Assembly: GCA_963524305.1 (NCBI GenBank)
Contig: CAURGH010000008.1
Span: 25,400 to 89,399 of the forward strand
DNA length: 64,000 bases
Source of the DNA: JABCPH02 sp963524305
GTDB lineage: Bacteria > Fusobacteriota > Fusobacteriia > Fusobacteriales > Leptotrichiaceae
Reading direction: 5' to 3'
Shown here: piece by piece, positions 41,322 through 51,134 of the stretch
How the letters are laid out: every line of letters starts with the position of its first letter
Numbering within the stretch: the stretch's first letter is position 1
The notes under the pieces: generated by a model
What the model was told of the DNA's origin: nothing
Database searches by the model: none
What the model saw: the letters and a program-made list of their open reading frames with translations, nothing else
Position numbers and translations under genes: made by a program

Positions 41322-42110
41322 ATGAAAATCAAAGCAATATTCATGGACATGGATGGAACAGTTCTCACAAGCGAACACAAAGTTTCTGACAAACTGAAAA
41401 ATAAACTAAACGAATTAGAAGAAAAAGGAATAAAAACTTTTATCGCAACAGGAAGAAGCTATTCTGCGACTAAGCGTTATCTAGAATTAATTGGGATAAA
41501 AAATCTTGCAATTACCTACAATGGCGGAAAAATTGTGAATCCATTGACAGATGAAGTTGTTTATGAGAATGCAATTAATCCAGAAATCGTTGAAAAGATA
41601 ATAAAGTTGGCAAGGGAAAAGGATATTCATTTGAATTTGTACAATGATGATAAATTGTATTTTGAAAGAAATGGTGGCGAAGGAGAAATATATGCTGCGA
41701 AAACAGGAACGCCTTTTGAAATGGTAAATTTTGATGATTTTATTGGAAAAAATTCGACGAAAGGATTGTTGCTAGCTCCGAATAAGAAGTTGTTGGAATT
41801 GAAGGAAGAGCTCGAAAAATCAATTGAAGGAGTACATTTTGTATTTTCACAACCGACTCATTTGGAAATTTTGAATGAGGGTGTGAATAAAGGTGGAGCT
41901 GTTAGAGAATTGTTGAAACAGTACGGGATTTCGTCTGATGAAGCAATGGCATTTGGAGATCAATGGAACGACCTTGAGATGCTAAAAAGCGTGAAATATG
42001 GATATTTGATGGGAAATGCGACGGATGAATTGAAAAAGGAATTTCCTGAGGATAGGATTACGTTGACAAATAATGAAGATGGAATTTATGAGGTTATAAA
42101 AAAATTGTAA
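41322..42110 (+). CDS. Cof-type HAD-IIB phosphatase
   Basis: HAD phosphatase with a IIB cap, acting on sugar phosphates or nucleotides in other bacteria. Motif I is FMDMDGT (Asp9, Asp11), motif II IATGRSYS, motif III contains Lys in NKGGAVREL, and motif IV is FGDQWNDLEM. The 262 residues are usual. Substrate unknown. It is a separate gene 32 bases before dnaE and may be cotranscribed with it. Confidence 0.9.
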   Translation: MKIKAIFMDMDGTVLTSEHKVSDKLKNKLNELEEKGIKTFIATGRSYSATKRYLELIGIKNLAITYNGGKIVNPLTDEVVYENAINPEIVEKIIKLAREKDIHLNLYNDDKLYFERNGGEGEIYAAKTGTPFEMVNFDDFIGKNSTKGLLLAPNKKLLELKEELEKSIEGVHFVFSQPTHLEILNEGVNKGGAVRELLKQYGISSDEAMAFGDQWNDLEMLKSVKYGYLMGNATDELKKEFPEDRITLTNNEDGIYEVIKKL

Positions 42111-42141
42111 TATAAAGAATTAAAGAAAAATAGGTGGCACA

Positions 42142-45100
42142 ATGGGAAATAAAATAGCACATTTGAAATTGCATACAGAATATTCGCTTCTTGAAGGTGT
42201 TGGGAAAATCGAAGAATACATTGAAAAGGCGAAGGCACTGGAAATTGATACGCTTGCGATAACAGATGTTTCTATGTTTGGAGCGATAGAATTTTATAAA
42301 AAGTGCAAAAAGTCTGGGATAAAGCCGATTATTGGATTGGAAGTGTTTATCGAGGGATTTACCTTGATAGATGATTATTCACTTGTTTTACTTGCCAAAA
42401 ATAAAAATGGATACAGAAATTTATCAAAATTGTCATCAAAATCGTTTAGTCGTTTTCAGCGTGGAAGAAATAAGATAAAATACGGAGATTTGATAGAATA
42501 TTCGGAAGATTTGTATATTTTGTCAGGTGGAATAAATAGTGAAATAATTGCTCAACTAACTCAAAAAAACTATTCTGAGGCGGAAACGTTGATAAAGAAA
42601 TTTTCAGAAGATTTTGGAAAAAATTTTATTGTTGATTTTTCTGGCGTGAAAAAAATTTTGAAATGTAATTTTAAATTGCTTGAAATTGTTGAGAAATTTA
42701 ATTTAAAATATGTGATTTCAAATGATATTTATTATCCAAATTCAGAAGATGCAATTTTAAAAAAAATAGTAAATTCTATAAAAGAAGGTAAAAGAATATC
42801 TGATGAAAACAGTAAAAATAATGATGAGAATGATTATTCTGATTTGTATTTGAAATCTTACGAAGAACTGGAAAGAGATTTTAAAGATTTTCCTGAAGAT
42901 TTTTTTGTAAAAGGAGTTCAATTTACGAATGAAATTGCTGAAGAGTGTAATGTTGATTTTGAATTTAATGAGTTTAAATTTCCAAAATATAATTTACCAA
43001 GTGGAGTTAGTGAACGAGAGTATATTCAAAAAATTGTTTTTAAAGGATTGGCTAAAAAGTATTTGAAATTGGAAATATCAGGGCTTGAGGCGATTAGAGA
43101 AGATGATATAAAAGAGAAATTGAAAGAAAATGGATTTGAAAATGTTGTTGAAAGAATAGAATACGAGTTAGAAATTATCAATAAAATGGGGTATAATGGA
43201 TATTTTATCATTGTTTGGGATTTTATTAAATATTCTAAAGAAAATGGGATTTATGTTGGACCTGGAAGAGGTTCGGCGGCAGGAAGTTTGGTTGCATATG
43301 CACTTGATATCACAGAAATTGATCCTTTGCAGTATAATTTGATTTTTGAGAGATTTTTGAATCCTGAGAGAATTTCGATGCCTGATATTGACGTGGATTT
43401 TGATCAAGAACAAAGAGAGCAAGTTATTGAATATGTTTTGAAAAAATACGGAGAGGATTATGTTGCGCATATTATTACGTTTGGGACGTTAAAAGCTAGA
43501 GCGGCGATACGTGATGTTGGTAGAGTTTTAGGAATTCAAGCGAAAAAGGTTGATAAAATTGCAAAATTGATACCTTTTAATGCAGAATTGCAGGAGGCTC
43601 TGAAATCTGTACGAGAATTGAGAGAGTCTTATGCGAAAGACGAAGAAGTGAAAATGTTGATTGATTATTCGATAAAATTGGAAGGTAGAGCAAGACATGC
43701 GTCTGTTCATGCGGCTGGAGTTGTTATCTCTAAAGACGTTTTAAATGAGGAAATTCCAACGTATTCTGATGGGAAAACTTCGATTGTTTCAACTCAATAT
43801 CAAATGAAAGAACTGGAAGATTTAGGAATTTTGAAAATGGATTTTCTAGGTTTGAAAAACTTGACAATTTTGCGAAAAACAGTTGAAAATATTGAAAAAA
43901 CACGAAATTTAAAATTCAAGTTATCTGAAATTCCGTTGGATAATCAAAAAGCGTATGAATTAATGACAAAAGCAGATACAATGGGAGTTTTTCAATGTGA
44001 ATCGGCTGGAATACGGAATTTGATGCGTAAAATGAAAATTGAAAAATTTGAAGATATTATTGCGTTATTAGCTTTGTATCGTCCAGGACCTTTGCGAAGT
44101 GGAATGGTTGATGATTTTATTGCAGCTAAAAATCATACTAGCGAGATAAAATATCCACACGAATCTTTGAAGGGAATATTGGAAGAAACGTACGGAGTCA
44201 TTTTGTATCAAGAACAAATTATGAAAATTGTGAGTGAAATGGCTGGTTATACATTAGGTGAGGCAGATGAGTTGCGACGTGCAATTGGGAAAAAAATTCC
44301 TGAAATTATGCAGCAAAATCGAGAAAAATTTGTGAAAAAATCGGTGGAAAAAGGTATTTCCGAAAAAAAGGCAAATGAAATTTATGATTTGGTAGAAAAA
44401 TTTGGTGGATACGGTTTTAATAAATCACATTCAGCAGCTTATGCATTAATTGTTTACTGGACAGCATATTTTAAAGCAAATTATGAATTAGAATTTTTTG
44501 CAGCGATAATGACAACAGAATCGTATAATTTAGACAGATTTTCAGAATTTTTCTATGAAGCAAGAGAAAAAGGAATAAAAATTTTGCAACCGTCAATAAA
44601 TTATTCAAAACCTGATTTTTCTGTGGAAAATGATGCGATTCGATACGGATTGCTAGCGATAAAAGGGCTTGGAGATGGAACTGTAGAAGAAATTGTTAGA
44701 CTTAGGGAGAAGGAAGGCGAGAATTTTACAGAATATCAAGTTTTTATATACAAATTACGAAAATTAATTGAAATGAGAAAAGAACTGGAAATTGTTACAC
44801 TAAAAGATGCTTTAAAAATGACAAAAAAATCAATTATTAACAAAAAACAAATTGAAATATTGATTAATTCTGGTGCATTGGATGATTTGAAAGGGAGCAG
44901 AGAGCAAAAGCTGGATTCTCTTGGAAAAGCGATAGAATGGAGCGAGAAGGAATATCGTAGAAAAGATGACATTGAGGGAATGTTGTTTGGAAATAAGATG
45001 CAAGACGAAGAGAAGGAATTTGTTTTTTCAGAAACGACGGAGAAAAAAAATGGTGATCAGAAAAAATATCGGCTAGAAAAAGAATGCTTGGGAGTATATT

Positions 45101-45690
45101 TGACAGGGCATCCACTAGATAAGAAAAAAGATATGATTTCGATAATTAAGCACAACGAAAATTCTGAATTGTCAAATACGATTGTAGGAAAGAAAATGCA
45201 ATTAATTGGAAGTATCCAGGAAATAGAAAGATTTAGAATAAAAAATAATGAAGAAATGTTAAGGTTTGTTTTAGAGGATTTTAGTGGTATAATAAGTGTA
45301 GTGAGTTATCCACGTGAGACTGAAAATTTTAAGATTGATATTGTAGAAGATAAGATTGTGATAGTTCAAGGAGTTGTCGCTGAAAGTTATGGAACTAAAA
45401 ATTTGATTTTGAGAAATATTGTCGACATTAATCATTTGGGCGAAAACAGAAATTTTAAATTGTATATTTTAATTGAAGAAAATCAATCGCAGGAAAAAAG
45501 TGATAATTTAAAAAAATGGATAAAAAATAATGAGAATTTTAGAGGCAAAATAGGGCATGAGCTATATTTTGTGAAAATAGAAAATTGTGGGAAAGAAAGA
45601 ATTAGGTATAGAAAAAATATTAATTTAGAAGAAAATGAATTAAAAAAATTAATAAAATTGATGGGAATAGACAAAATAAGAATTACTTAA
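42142..45690 (+). CDS. dnaE: DNA polymerase III alpha subunit DnaE
   Basis: Replicative polymerase catalytic subunit. The 1,182 residues show an N-terminal PHP domain (LKLHTEYSLLEGVGK), the pol-beta-like palm with GPGRGSAAGSLVAYAL and the catalytic Asp pair in PDIDVDFD, a fingers region with KADTMGVFQCES, tandem HhH, and a C-terminal OB fold (LIGSIQEIERFR). PHP metal ligands beyond the HTE start look partly conserved. It is a long unbroken frame with several antisense open frames that are shadows. Downstream, the AccB-like gene has its own ribosome site. Confidence 0.96.
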   Translation: MGNKIAHLKLHTEYSLLEGVGKIEEYIEKAKALEIDTLAITDVSMFGAIEFYKKCKKSGIKPIIGLEVFIEGFTLIDDYSLVLLAKNKNGYRNLSKLSSKSFSRFQRGRNKIKYGDLIEYSEDLYILSGGINSEIIAQLTQKNYSEAETLIKKFSEDFGKNFIVDFSGVKKILKCNFKLLEIVEKFNLKYVISNDIYYPNSEDAILKKIVNSIKEGKRISDENSKNNDENDYSDLYLKSYEELERDFKDFPEDFFVKGVQFTNEIAEECNVDFEFNEFKFPKYNLPSGVSEREYIQKIVFKGLAKKYLKLEISGLEAIREDDIKEKLKENGFENVVERIEYELEIINKMGYNGYFIIVWDFIKYSKENGIYVGPGRGSAAGSLVAYALDITEIDPLQYNLIFERFLNPERISMPDIDVDFDQEQREQVIEYVLKKYGEDYVAHIITFGTLKARAAIRDVGRVLGIQAKKVDKIAKLIPFNAELQEALKSVRELRESYAKDEEVKMLIDYSIKLEGRARHASVHAAGVVISKDVLNEEIPTYSDGKTSIVSTQYQMKELEDLGILKMDFLGLKNLTILRKTVENIEKTRNLKFKLSEIPLDNQKAYELMTKADTMGVFQCESAGIRNLMRKMKIEKFEDIIALLALYRPGPLRSGMVDDFIAAKNHTSEIKYPHESLKGILEETYGVILYQEQIMKIVSEMAGYTLGEADELRRAIGKKIPEIMQQNREKFVKKSVEKGISEKKANEIYDLVEKFGGYGFNKSHSAAYALIVYWTAYFKANYELEFFAAIMTTESYNLDRFSEFFYEAREKGIKILQPSINYSKPDFSVENDAIRYGLLAIKGLGDGTVEEIVRLREKEGENFTEYQVFIYKLRKLIEMRKELEIVTLKDALKMTKKSIINKKQIEILINSGALDDLKGSREQKLDSLGKAIEWSEKEYRRKDDIEGMLFGNKMQDEEKEFVFSETTEKKNGDQKKYRLEKECLGVYLTGHPLDKKKDMISIIKHNENSELSNTIVGKKMQLIGSIQEIERFRIKNNEEMLRFVLEDFSGIISVVSYPRETENFKIDIVEDKIVIVQGVVAESYGTKNLILRNIVDINHLGENRNFKLYILIEENQSQEKSDNLKKWIKNNENFRGKIGHELYFVKIENCGKERIRYRKNINLEENELKKLIKLMGIDKIRIT

Positions 45691-45759
45691 GATTGAAAAA
45701 ATTTTCTCGATATGATAAAATTGAGAAAACGGATTTTTGTAACTCATAGGAGGAGGAGA

Positions 45760-46158
45760 ATGGAACTTAAAGATATTCAAGAGTTAATGAAAGTTGTGAA
45801 AAAAGAAGAGTTAACTGAATTGAAAGTAAGATACGGAAAAGTGAAACTGACATTAACAAATTTAGAAGAAAATAAACAAGTGCCAGTAAAACAGGTAAAA
45901 CAAAGCAAAGTAGAAAAAAAAGTTGAAGAAGTTAAATCTAAAGAAGAAATCATAAAATCACAAAACGTGGGTAGAATAAAATTAGGAAGAATTGAAAAAG
46001 GAACAGCGGTTGAAAAAGGAACAGTTCTAGCGAAAATAAGTACAATTGGAATAGATACAGATGTAAAATCTACAGTTAAAGGTGTAATTAAGGAAATTTT
46101 AGTTTCTGACCAAGCAGCAGTTGATTTTGCAAAACCATTGTTTGTAATTGAAATATAA
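45760..46158 (+). CDS. accB: AccB-like biotinyl domain protein lacking the biotin-accepting lysine
   Basis: Resembles the biotin carboxyl carrier protein of acetyl-CoA carboxylase. The start at 45760 follows AGGAGGAGG; 45712 has no ribosome site. Residues 1-35 match BCCP N termini (MELKDIQELMKVVKKEELTE), then a Lys/Glu/Val linker and a biotinyl/lipoyl fold (residues 70-132). Where BCCP has EAMKM, the protein reads STIGI, and the acceptor Lys is Gly97. The flanking residues align without gaps: GTVLAKI before and GVIKEIL after. It cannot carry biotin if this alignment holds. accC follows 33 bases later, so the pair is cotranscribed; a true BCCP may be encoded elsewhere. Confidence 0.85.
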   Translation: MELKDIQELMKVVKKEELTELKVRYGKVKLTLTNLEENKQVPVKQVKQSKVEKKVEEVKSKEEIIKSQNVGRIKLGRIEKGTAVEKGTVLAKISTIGIDTDVKSTVKGVIKEILVSDQAAVDFAKPLFVIEI

Positions 46159-46191
46159 TTTTATTTTTTGAAGTAAAAATTAGGAGGGCTA

Positions 46192-47544
46192 ATGTTTAAA
46201 AAAATATTAATAGCAAATAGAGGAGAAATTGCGGTTAGAATAATAAGGGCAGCTAGAGAATTGGGAATTTCAACAGTTGCGGTTTATTCAGAAGCAGATG
46301 CGGATTCGTTACATGTAGCTTTGGCTGATGAAGCAATTTGTATTGGACCAGCAAGCAGTTCAGAATCGTATTTAAAAATACCAAATATTATTTCAGCAGC
46401 ACAAATTACAGGAGCTGAAGCGATTCACCCAGGATATGGATTTTTGTCAGAAAATGCATCTTTTGCAAAAATTTGTACACAAAATAATATTGTGTTTATA
46501 GGACCAAAACCAGAATTAATCAATATGATGGGAGATAAAGCAACAGCTAGAGAAACAGCAATTAAGCACAAAGTACCAATAACAAAAGGTTCTGATGGAA
46601 TTGTGCCAAATGTTGAAGAAGCAAAAAAAGTTGCAAAATGGATAACTTATCCAGTAATGATAAAAGCTACTGCCGGTGGTGGTGGAAAAGGAATGAGAAT
46701 TGCTCATGACGAAAAAGAATTAGCTGAAAATTACGTTGTTGCACAAAATGAAGCAAAAGCAAATTTTGGGAATCCTGATGTATATATTGAAAAATATGTT
46801 GAAGAGCCAAGACACGTTGAAATTCAAGTAATTGGAGATAAATTTGGAAATGTTGCACATCTTGGAGAAAGAGATTGCTCAATTCAAAGAAGAAATCAAA
46901 AATTAGTTGAAGAAACTCCATCGCCAGGAATTGACGCAAAAACTCGTGAAAAAATGGGTAAATTTGCTGCAAAATTAACAAAAGGAATTGGGTATGACAG
47001 TGTTGGAACATTGGAATTTTTAGTCGATAAAAGCATGAATTTCTACTTTATGGAAATGAACACTCGTATTCAAGTAGAACACACAATAAGTGAAGAAATT
47101 ACTGGAGTTGACTTAGTTAAAGAACAAATTAGAGTTGCAGCAGGAGAAAAATTAAGTTTTACTCAAAAAGATATCGAAATAAGAGGTCATGTAATCGAAT
47201 GTAGAATAAATGCTGAAGATTCAGAAAATGGATTTTTACCATCTTCTGGAGTTTTAGAAAAATACATTCCATCAGGTGGAATTGGAGTTAGAGTAGATTC
47301 TCACTCATACCAAAATTACGAAATCCCACCTTATTATGACTCAATGATTGCAAAATTAATTGTAAAAGGTAAAAATAGAGAAGAAGCCATTGCAAGAATG
47401 AAAAGAGCATTGAAAGAATTTAAGATAGAAGGAGTGGACACAACAATCCCATTCCACTTGAAAGTTCTTGAAAACGAAGCATTCAAGGAAGGTAAATTCT
47501 ATACGAATTTCATAGAAACTTATTTTAAAGAAGTTTTGAAATAG
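46192..47544 (+). CDS. accC: Biotin carboxylase AccC
   Basis: ATP-grasp enzyme that carboxylates biotin on the carrier protein, the first half-reaction of acetyl-CoA carboxylase. Start of the N domain is KILIANRGEIAVRIIRAARELG; the Gly-rich ATP loop is TAGGGGKGMR, followed by VEIQVIGDKFGNVAHLGERDCS, NTRIQVEHT (active site) and GHVIECRINAEDS. The 450 residues are complete. The carrier gene just upstream lacks its lysine, so the physical partner of this enzyme is unclear. Confidence 0.95.
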   Translation: MFKKILIANRGEIAVRIIRAARELGISTVAVYSEADADSLHVALADEAICIGPASSSESYLKIPNIISAAQITGAEAIHPGYGFLSENASFAKICTQNNIVFIGPKPELINMMGDKATARETAIKHKVPITKGSDGIVPNVEEAKKVAKWITYPVMIKATAGGGGKGMRIAHDEKELAENYVVAQNEAKANFGNPDVYIEKYVEEPRHVEIQVIGDKFGNVAHLGERDCSIQRRNQKLVEETPSPGIDAKTREKMGKFAAKLTKGIGYDSVGTLEFLVDKSMNFYFMEMNTRIQVEHTISEEITGVDLVKEQIRVAAGEKLSFTQKDIEIRGHVIECRINAEDSENGFLPSSGVLEKYIPSGGIGVRVDSHSYQNYEIPPYYDSMIAKLIVKGKNREEAIARMKRALKEFKIEGVDTTIPFHLKVLENEAFKEGKFYTNFIETYFKEVLK

Positions 47545-47672
47545 AGTATATTGAATAGTTATTATTATTTATAAATTGTTATTTATATTTATAAAAAAGT
47601 TTAGTGAAAATCTTTTTTGCTTCTTTTTGTGTTAACAAAAAGAAGATATTAAATATTAGGAGGAATAGAAAA

Positions 47673-48059
47673 ATGAATGAATTAGGAAATGTAAGTATAT
47701 CACAAGAAGTAGTAGCAACAATTGCAGAATCAGTAATCTCAGAAATTGATGGAGTAGCTAGTTTAGTAGGAGGAAATGCTAAAAATGAAATAGTTAAATT
47801 TTTCCAAAATGTATCTTCAGGTGGAAAAGGAATTGAAGTAGAAGTTGGAGAAACTGAATGTACAATTGATTTGTATATTGTGGCTAAATTAGGTCACCAA
47901 TTACCAGCGTTAGCAGGAGAAATCCAAAATAAAGTAGTAAAAGCAATTACTGAAATTACAGGGTTGAAAGTTCAAGAAGTAAATGTATTTATTCAAAAAG
48001 TTGTAAAAGAAGAAAAACCAGTTGAAGAAACACCAGCAATAACTGAAACAGCAGAATAA
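47673..48059 (+). CDS. Asp23/Gls24 family envelope stress protein
   Basis: A 128-residue Asp23/Gls24-type protein. The start at 47673 follows AGGAGGAA; the in-frame 47604 start has none. Residues 1-108 form the alpha/beta core (NVSISQEVVATIAESVIS; TGLKVQEVNVFIQKVV) and the last 20 are Glu/Pro/Thr-rich. Family members bind the membrane through AmaP, encoded 15 bases downstream. Confidence 0.9.
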   Translation: MNELGNVSISQEVVATIAESVISEIDGVASLVGGNAKNEIVKFFQNVSSGGKGIEVEVGETECTIDLYIVAKLGHQLPALAGEIQNKVVKAITEITGLKVQEVNVFIQKVVKEEKPVEETPAITETAE

Positions 48060-48074
48060 TAAAGAGGAGGAGCA

Positions 48075-48677
48075 ATGATAGCATTATTAGGCTTTTTAGC
48101 GAGATTGTCTGTAATAGTAGGTTTCATTGGATTAGTTTTTTCAAGTGTATCGGATTTATTGTTTAGAACGGATTATTTGGCAACGATGGATAATTTCATC
48201 GATATGAATAATACGAATATTAAAGTTTTAGTAGGATTAGTTGCGTTAATTTATTTGATAATATTTTTATTATCTTATATTAATAAGTTAACAAAATATT
48301 CGCAAAATAGAAAAGTTAAAAATAAAAGCGGAGAAATAGAAGTAACTATTAAAACAATTAATGAGGTTACAAAAGAATTTTTGTCTAGTCAAGAAATAAT
48401 AAAAAATTCTAAAGTGAAATCGTTTCCTAAAGGGAAAGCAGTTGTTATTGAAGCGGTTGTGGATACATACAATGTGGATAATTTAAATGACAAACTATCG
48501 GCAATTCAAGATAAATTAACTGAGCATGTAATGAATGCAACAGGAATTACAGTTAAGAAAAGTAAAGTGAAACTGAAAAAAGTTTTGTCTGAAACAATTG
48601 TTGAGAAAAAAATAGTTGAAACAGCTCCGCAAGAAACAGCTGTTACTGATATTGAACAAAAGACAGATGAAGCTTAA
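48075..48677 (+). CDS. AmaP-like membrane anchor
   Basis: A 200-residue protein with two N-terminal hydrophobic helices (residues 5-28 and 52-72) and an alpha/beta Asp23-like cytosolic domain, ending in a Lys/Thr/Glu-rich tail. Together with the Asp23/Gls24 protein just upstream it matches the alkaline-shock AmaP/Asp23 pair. Ribosome site AGAGGAGGAG. nusB follows 69 bases later. Confidence 0.82.
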   Translation: MIALLGFLARLSVIVGFIGLVFSSVSDLLFRTDYLATMDNFIDMNNTNIKVLVGLVALIYLIIFLLSYINKLTKYSQNRKVKNKSGEIEVTIKTINEVTKEFLSSQEIIKNSKVKSFPKGKAVVIEAVVDTYNVDNLNDKLSAIQDKLTEHVMNATGITVKKSKVKLKKVLSETIVEKKIVETAPQETAVTDIEQKTDEA

Positions 48678-48746
48678 TCCATTATTTTAGTAATATGGGT
48701 GTGCTAGGAGCAGTTGAAAGTTCATGTTGGTTAGAAAGGGATTTTA

Positions 48747-49163
48747 ATGACGAGAAGGCAAATTAGAGAAGAAATATTTAAACTTCTTTTTGAAAGAGAA
48801 TTAATAGATAATGACATACAAAAAAGAATAAAAGAAGTCATTGAAGAAGAAAAAATAAAAAAAGAAGACCAGATTGAGTTTTTTGAAGATTATATAAATG
48901 GAATCATTGAAAATGAAGATATTTTGATTCAAAAAATAAAAGATACTTTGGATGGATGGACTTATGAAAGACTTGGAACGCTAGAAAAAGTATTATTAAA
49001 ATTTTCTTTTTATGAAATCATTATTAAAAAAGTAGGATATGAAATAGCAATTAATGAAGCAATAGAAATTGCAAAAAAATATTCTTATAATGATACGAAA
49101 GAGTTCTTAAATGGAATTTTAGCAAAATTAGTAAGAGATCAAAAAGCACTTGAATCTGTTTAA
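48747..49163 (+). CDS. nusB: Transcription antitermination factor NusB
   Basis: RNA-binding helical protein that assists rRNA antitermination. The 138 residues begin with TRRQIREEIFKLLFERELID and end with KYSYNDTKEFLNGILAKLVRD, the NusB C-terminal signature. Ribosome site GAAAGGG. It follows the AmaP-like gene, and a strong terminator follows it. Confidence 0.92.
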   Translation: MTRRQIREEIFKLLFERELIDNDIQKRIKEVIEEEKIKKEDQIEFFEDYINGIIENEDILIQKIKDTLDGWTYERLGTLEKVLLKFSFYEIIIKKVGYEIAINEAIEIAKKYSYNDTKEFLNGILAKLVRDQKALESV

Positions 49164-49209
49164 TAAAATAAAAGTGTATTACGATTTGAATAAATAATTT
49201 TGTAAAACG

Positions 49210-49251
49210 AGGTTGTAAAAATTGTTTTTCTATTTTTTGCAACCTTTTTTT
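49210..49251 (+). terminator. Terminator after nusB
   Basis: AGGTTGTAAAAA at 49210-49221 pairs with TTTTTGCAACCT at 49233-49244 (one G-U pair), then T to 49251. Confidence 0.9.
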
Positions 49252-49311
49252 ATGATAATATGAGTTTTTTGTTAAATAACAGAATAAAATAAAAAAATTG
49301 AGAGGAGAAAA

Positions 49312-50469
49312 ATGAAAAAATTTAATTTTAATTATGTTATATTAATTTTTTTAGTAGCATTTAATTTAAGGCTTGGAATATCAAGTGTTCCACCGATTCA
49401 AACGATAATTCAGGAATCTTTAAGATTATCAAATCTTCAAGTGAGTCTTTTGGTGGGAATTCCTGTAGTTTGTATGGGGATATTTGCTTTTTTAGTAAGT
49501 AAAGTTCAAGCGAAATTTGGTAGACAAAAAAGTATTCTATGGTTATTAATATTGTTGGGAATTAGTACGATTGGAAGGTTATTTGTGACAGGATATGTGT
49601 TTTTACTAATTACAACATTTTGTATAGGATTTGCAATTGCGATAATTGGACCATTGTTATCAGGATTTATAAAAGAAGAATTTTCAGAGTATTCAAGTAT
49701 TTTGGTTGGAGTTTATTCATTTGCGATGGGAGTTGGTTCGTTAATCGTTTCGAGTTTTACAAAAGCTATAACAATTTCGGTTAATTGGAAATTTGGATTA
49801 GGAATTTGGGGAATTTTGACGATAATTGCTGCTGTGATTTGGCAAATATTTTCTCCGAAAGAAGAACATTCAATTATTGAAGAGGAAAATCAAGAAAAAA
49901 TTGTTTTGAATGATTTTAATATTTGGAAAATGATAATTTTCTTTTCTGTCCAATCAGGTATTTTTTATGGAATATCAACTTGGCTAGTTCCATTTTTGGA
50001 AAATAAAAATATTGATAAAAGTCAGGTGATTATGCTATTGACTGTATTTGTTGCAGCTCAAATGTTTTTTGGATTTGTGATACCTTTGGTTATGCACAAG
50101 ATTGGAAGTATTAGAAAATGGACGATTGCAAGTTCACTTTGTTTAGTAATTGGATGTATCATTCCACTTGTAATACCTGTAAATATTTTGTCAACAATTG
50201 TTTTCATAATGTTAATGTCGATTGGACTGGGAGGATCTTTCCCAATTGCGATGATTTTACCACTAAAATATGCAAAAACTGCAAACGAAGCGAGTGTAGT
50301 AACCAGTGTTGTTCAAGCCTTTGGATATATAATTGGTGGAATTATACCAGTATTTTTTGGATATATTGTAGATAGCACAAAAAATTTCAACAACTTATTT
50401 GTTCAAATGGCAGTTGGAAGTGTAATTTTGTTAATGATTGGAATGAGTAAATTTACTCACAAAAAATAG
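49312..50469 (+). CDS. MFS transporter, CynX/NimT family
   Basis: A 385-residue polytopic membrane protein with about twelve helices. The start FNLRLGISSVPPIQTIIQE and the internal repeat, GIPVVCMGIFAFLVSKVQAKFGRQK (the loop 2-3 motif region), place it in the CynX/NimT (cyanate or nitroimidazole-like) MFS group. The substrate is unknown. Ribosome site GAGAGGAG. It stands alone between nusB and a lipoprotein. Confidence 0.85.
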   Translation: MKKFNFNYVILIFLVAFNLRLGISSVPPIQTIIQESLRLSNLQVSLLVGIPVVCMGIFAFLVSKVQAKFGRQKSILWLLILLGISTIGRLFVTGYVFLLITTFCIGFAIAIIGPLLSGFIKEEFSEYSSILVGVYSFAMGVGSLIVSSFTKAITISVNWKFGLGIWGILTIIAAVIWQIFSPKEEHSIIEEENQEKIVLNDFNIWKMIIFFSVQSGIFYGISTWLVPFLENKNIDKSQVIMLLTVFVAAQMFFGFVIPLVMHKIGSIRKWTIASSLCLVIGCIIPLVIPVNILSTIVFIMLMSIGLGGSFPIAMILPLKYAKTANEASVVTSVVQAFGYIIGGIIPVFFGYIVDSTKNFNNLFVQMAVGSVILLMIGMSKFTHKK

Positions 50470-50521
50470 AAGTAAATTCATTTTAGGAAAGATTGATAAT
50501 TAATTAATACGATAAATATAA

Positions 50522-50550
50522 TTGAAAACTAGAGAGAAGTAATGTATACT
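50522..50550 (+). promoter_or_regulatory. Promoter of the lipoprotein gene
   Basis: TTGAAA at 50522-50527 and TATACT at 50545-50550 with a 17-base spacer, about 55 bases upstream of the start. Confidence 0.6.
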
Positions 50551-50605
50551 AGAAATTAAATAATTTTGTTTAAATTTAAAAACTGAAATGAATGGAAGTG
50601 AAGAA

Positions 50606-51085
50606 ATGATAAAAAAAATAATGATAATAGGTGTTTTAGCTTTGACTATAATGGGGTGTAGTGAAAAGGAAAAGACAGTTTACAAGGAAATTGAGCTAGA
50701 TACGAAAAATGCTTTGGAAGAATATGCTAGTCTTAATGAGAAAATAACAGATAATCAGCCTGTGGATGCTGCAAAATTAGAGGGATTAATTGCTCAATTG
50801 AAGGCGAAATATACAGATGAAAAAATAAAGGAACTTTCGCAAAATACAGGAAAAGGTGAACAAGAAGACCCAAATACTTACAAGGGTCATTGTGTGGCTT
50901 TATTAGGATATTTGCCGAAATATAGTGAAATTTTGATAAAAGATATAAAAAGTTATGATCACAATGAACTTCATTTGAATGAGAGTAAAAAAAGATGGGC
51001 AAATTTTTATCAATCGAGAATGGAGCAATATGCAGTAGAATGTGATGCGGCAGATGATTTGATTAAAGAAAGTAAAGGGAAATAG
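50606..51085 (+). CDS. Small lipoprotein of unknown function
   Basis: A 159-residue protein. The start at 50606 is chosen because the preceding in-frame ATG (50588) would break the signal peptide and GGAAGTGAAG lies between. The lipobox is LTIMGC with Cys18 (near the end of a short hydrophobic segment), so the mature protein is membrane-anchored. The rest is hydrophilic and helical with two Cys (in GHCVALLG and VECDAAD). No family is recognised. It is not obviously linked to its neighbours. Confidence 0.8.
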   Translation: MIKKIMIIGVLALTIMGCSEKEKTVYKEIELDTKNALEEYASLNEKITDNQPVDAAKLEGLIAQLKAKYTDEKIKELSQNTGKGEQEDPNTYKGHCVALLGYLPKYSEILIKDIKSYDHNELHLNESKKRWANFYQSRMEQYAVECDAADDLIKESKGK

Positions 51086-51134
51086 AAGATTTTAATAAAA
51101 AGATTAAATTATCAAATTAGGGAGGAAAAAGTTA

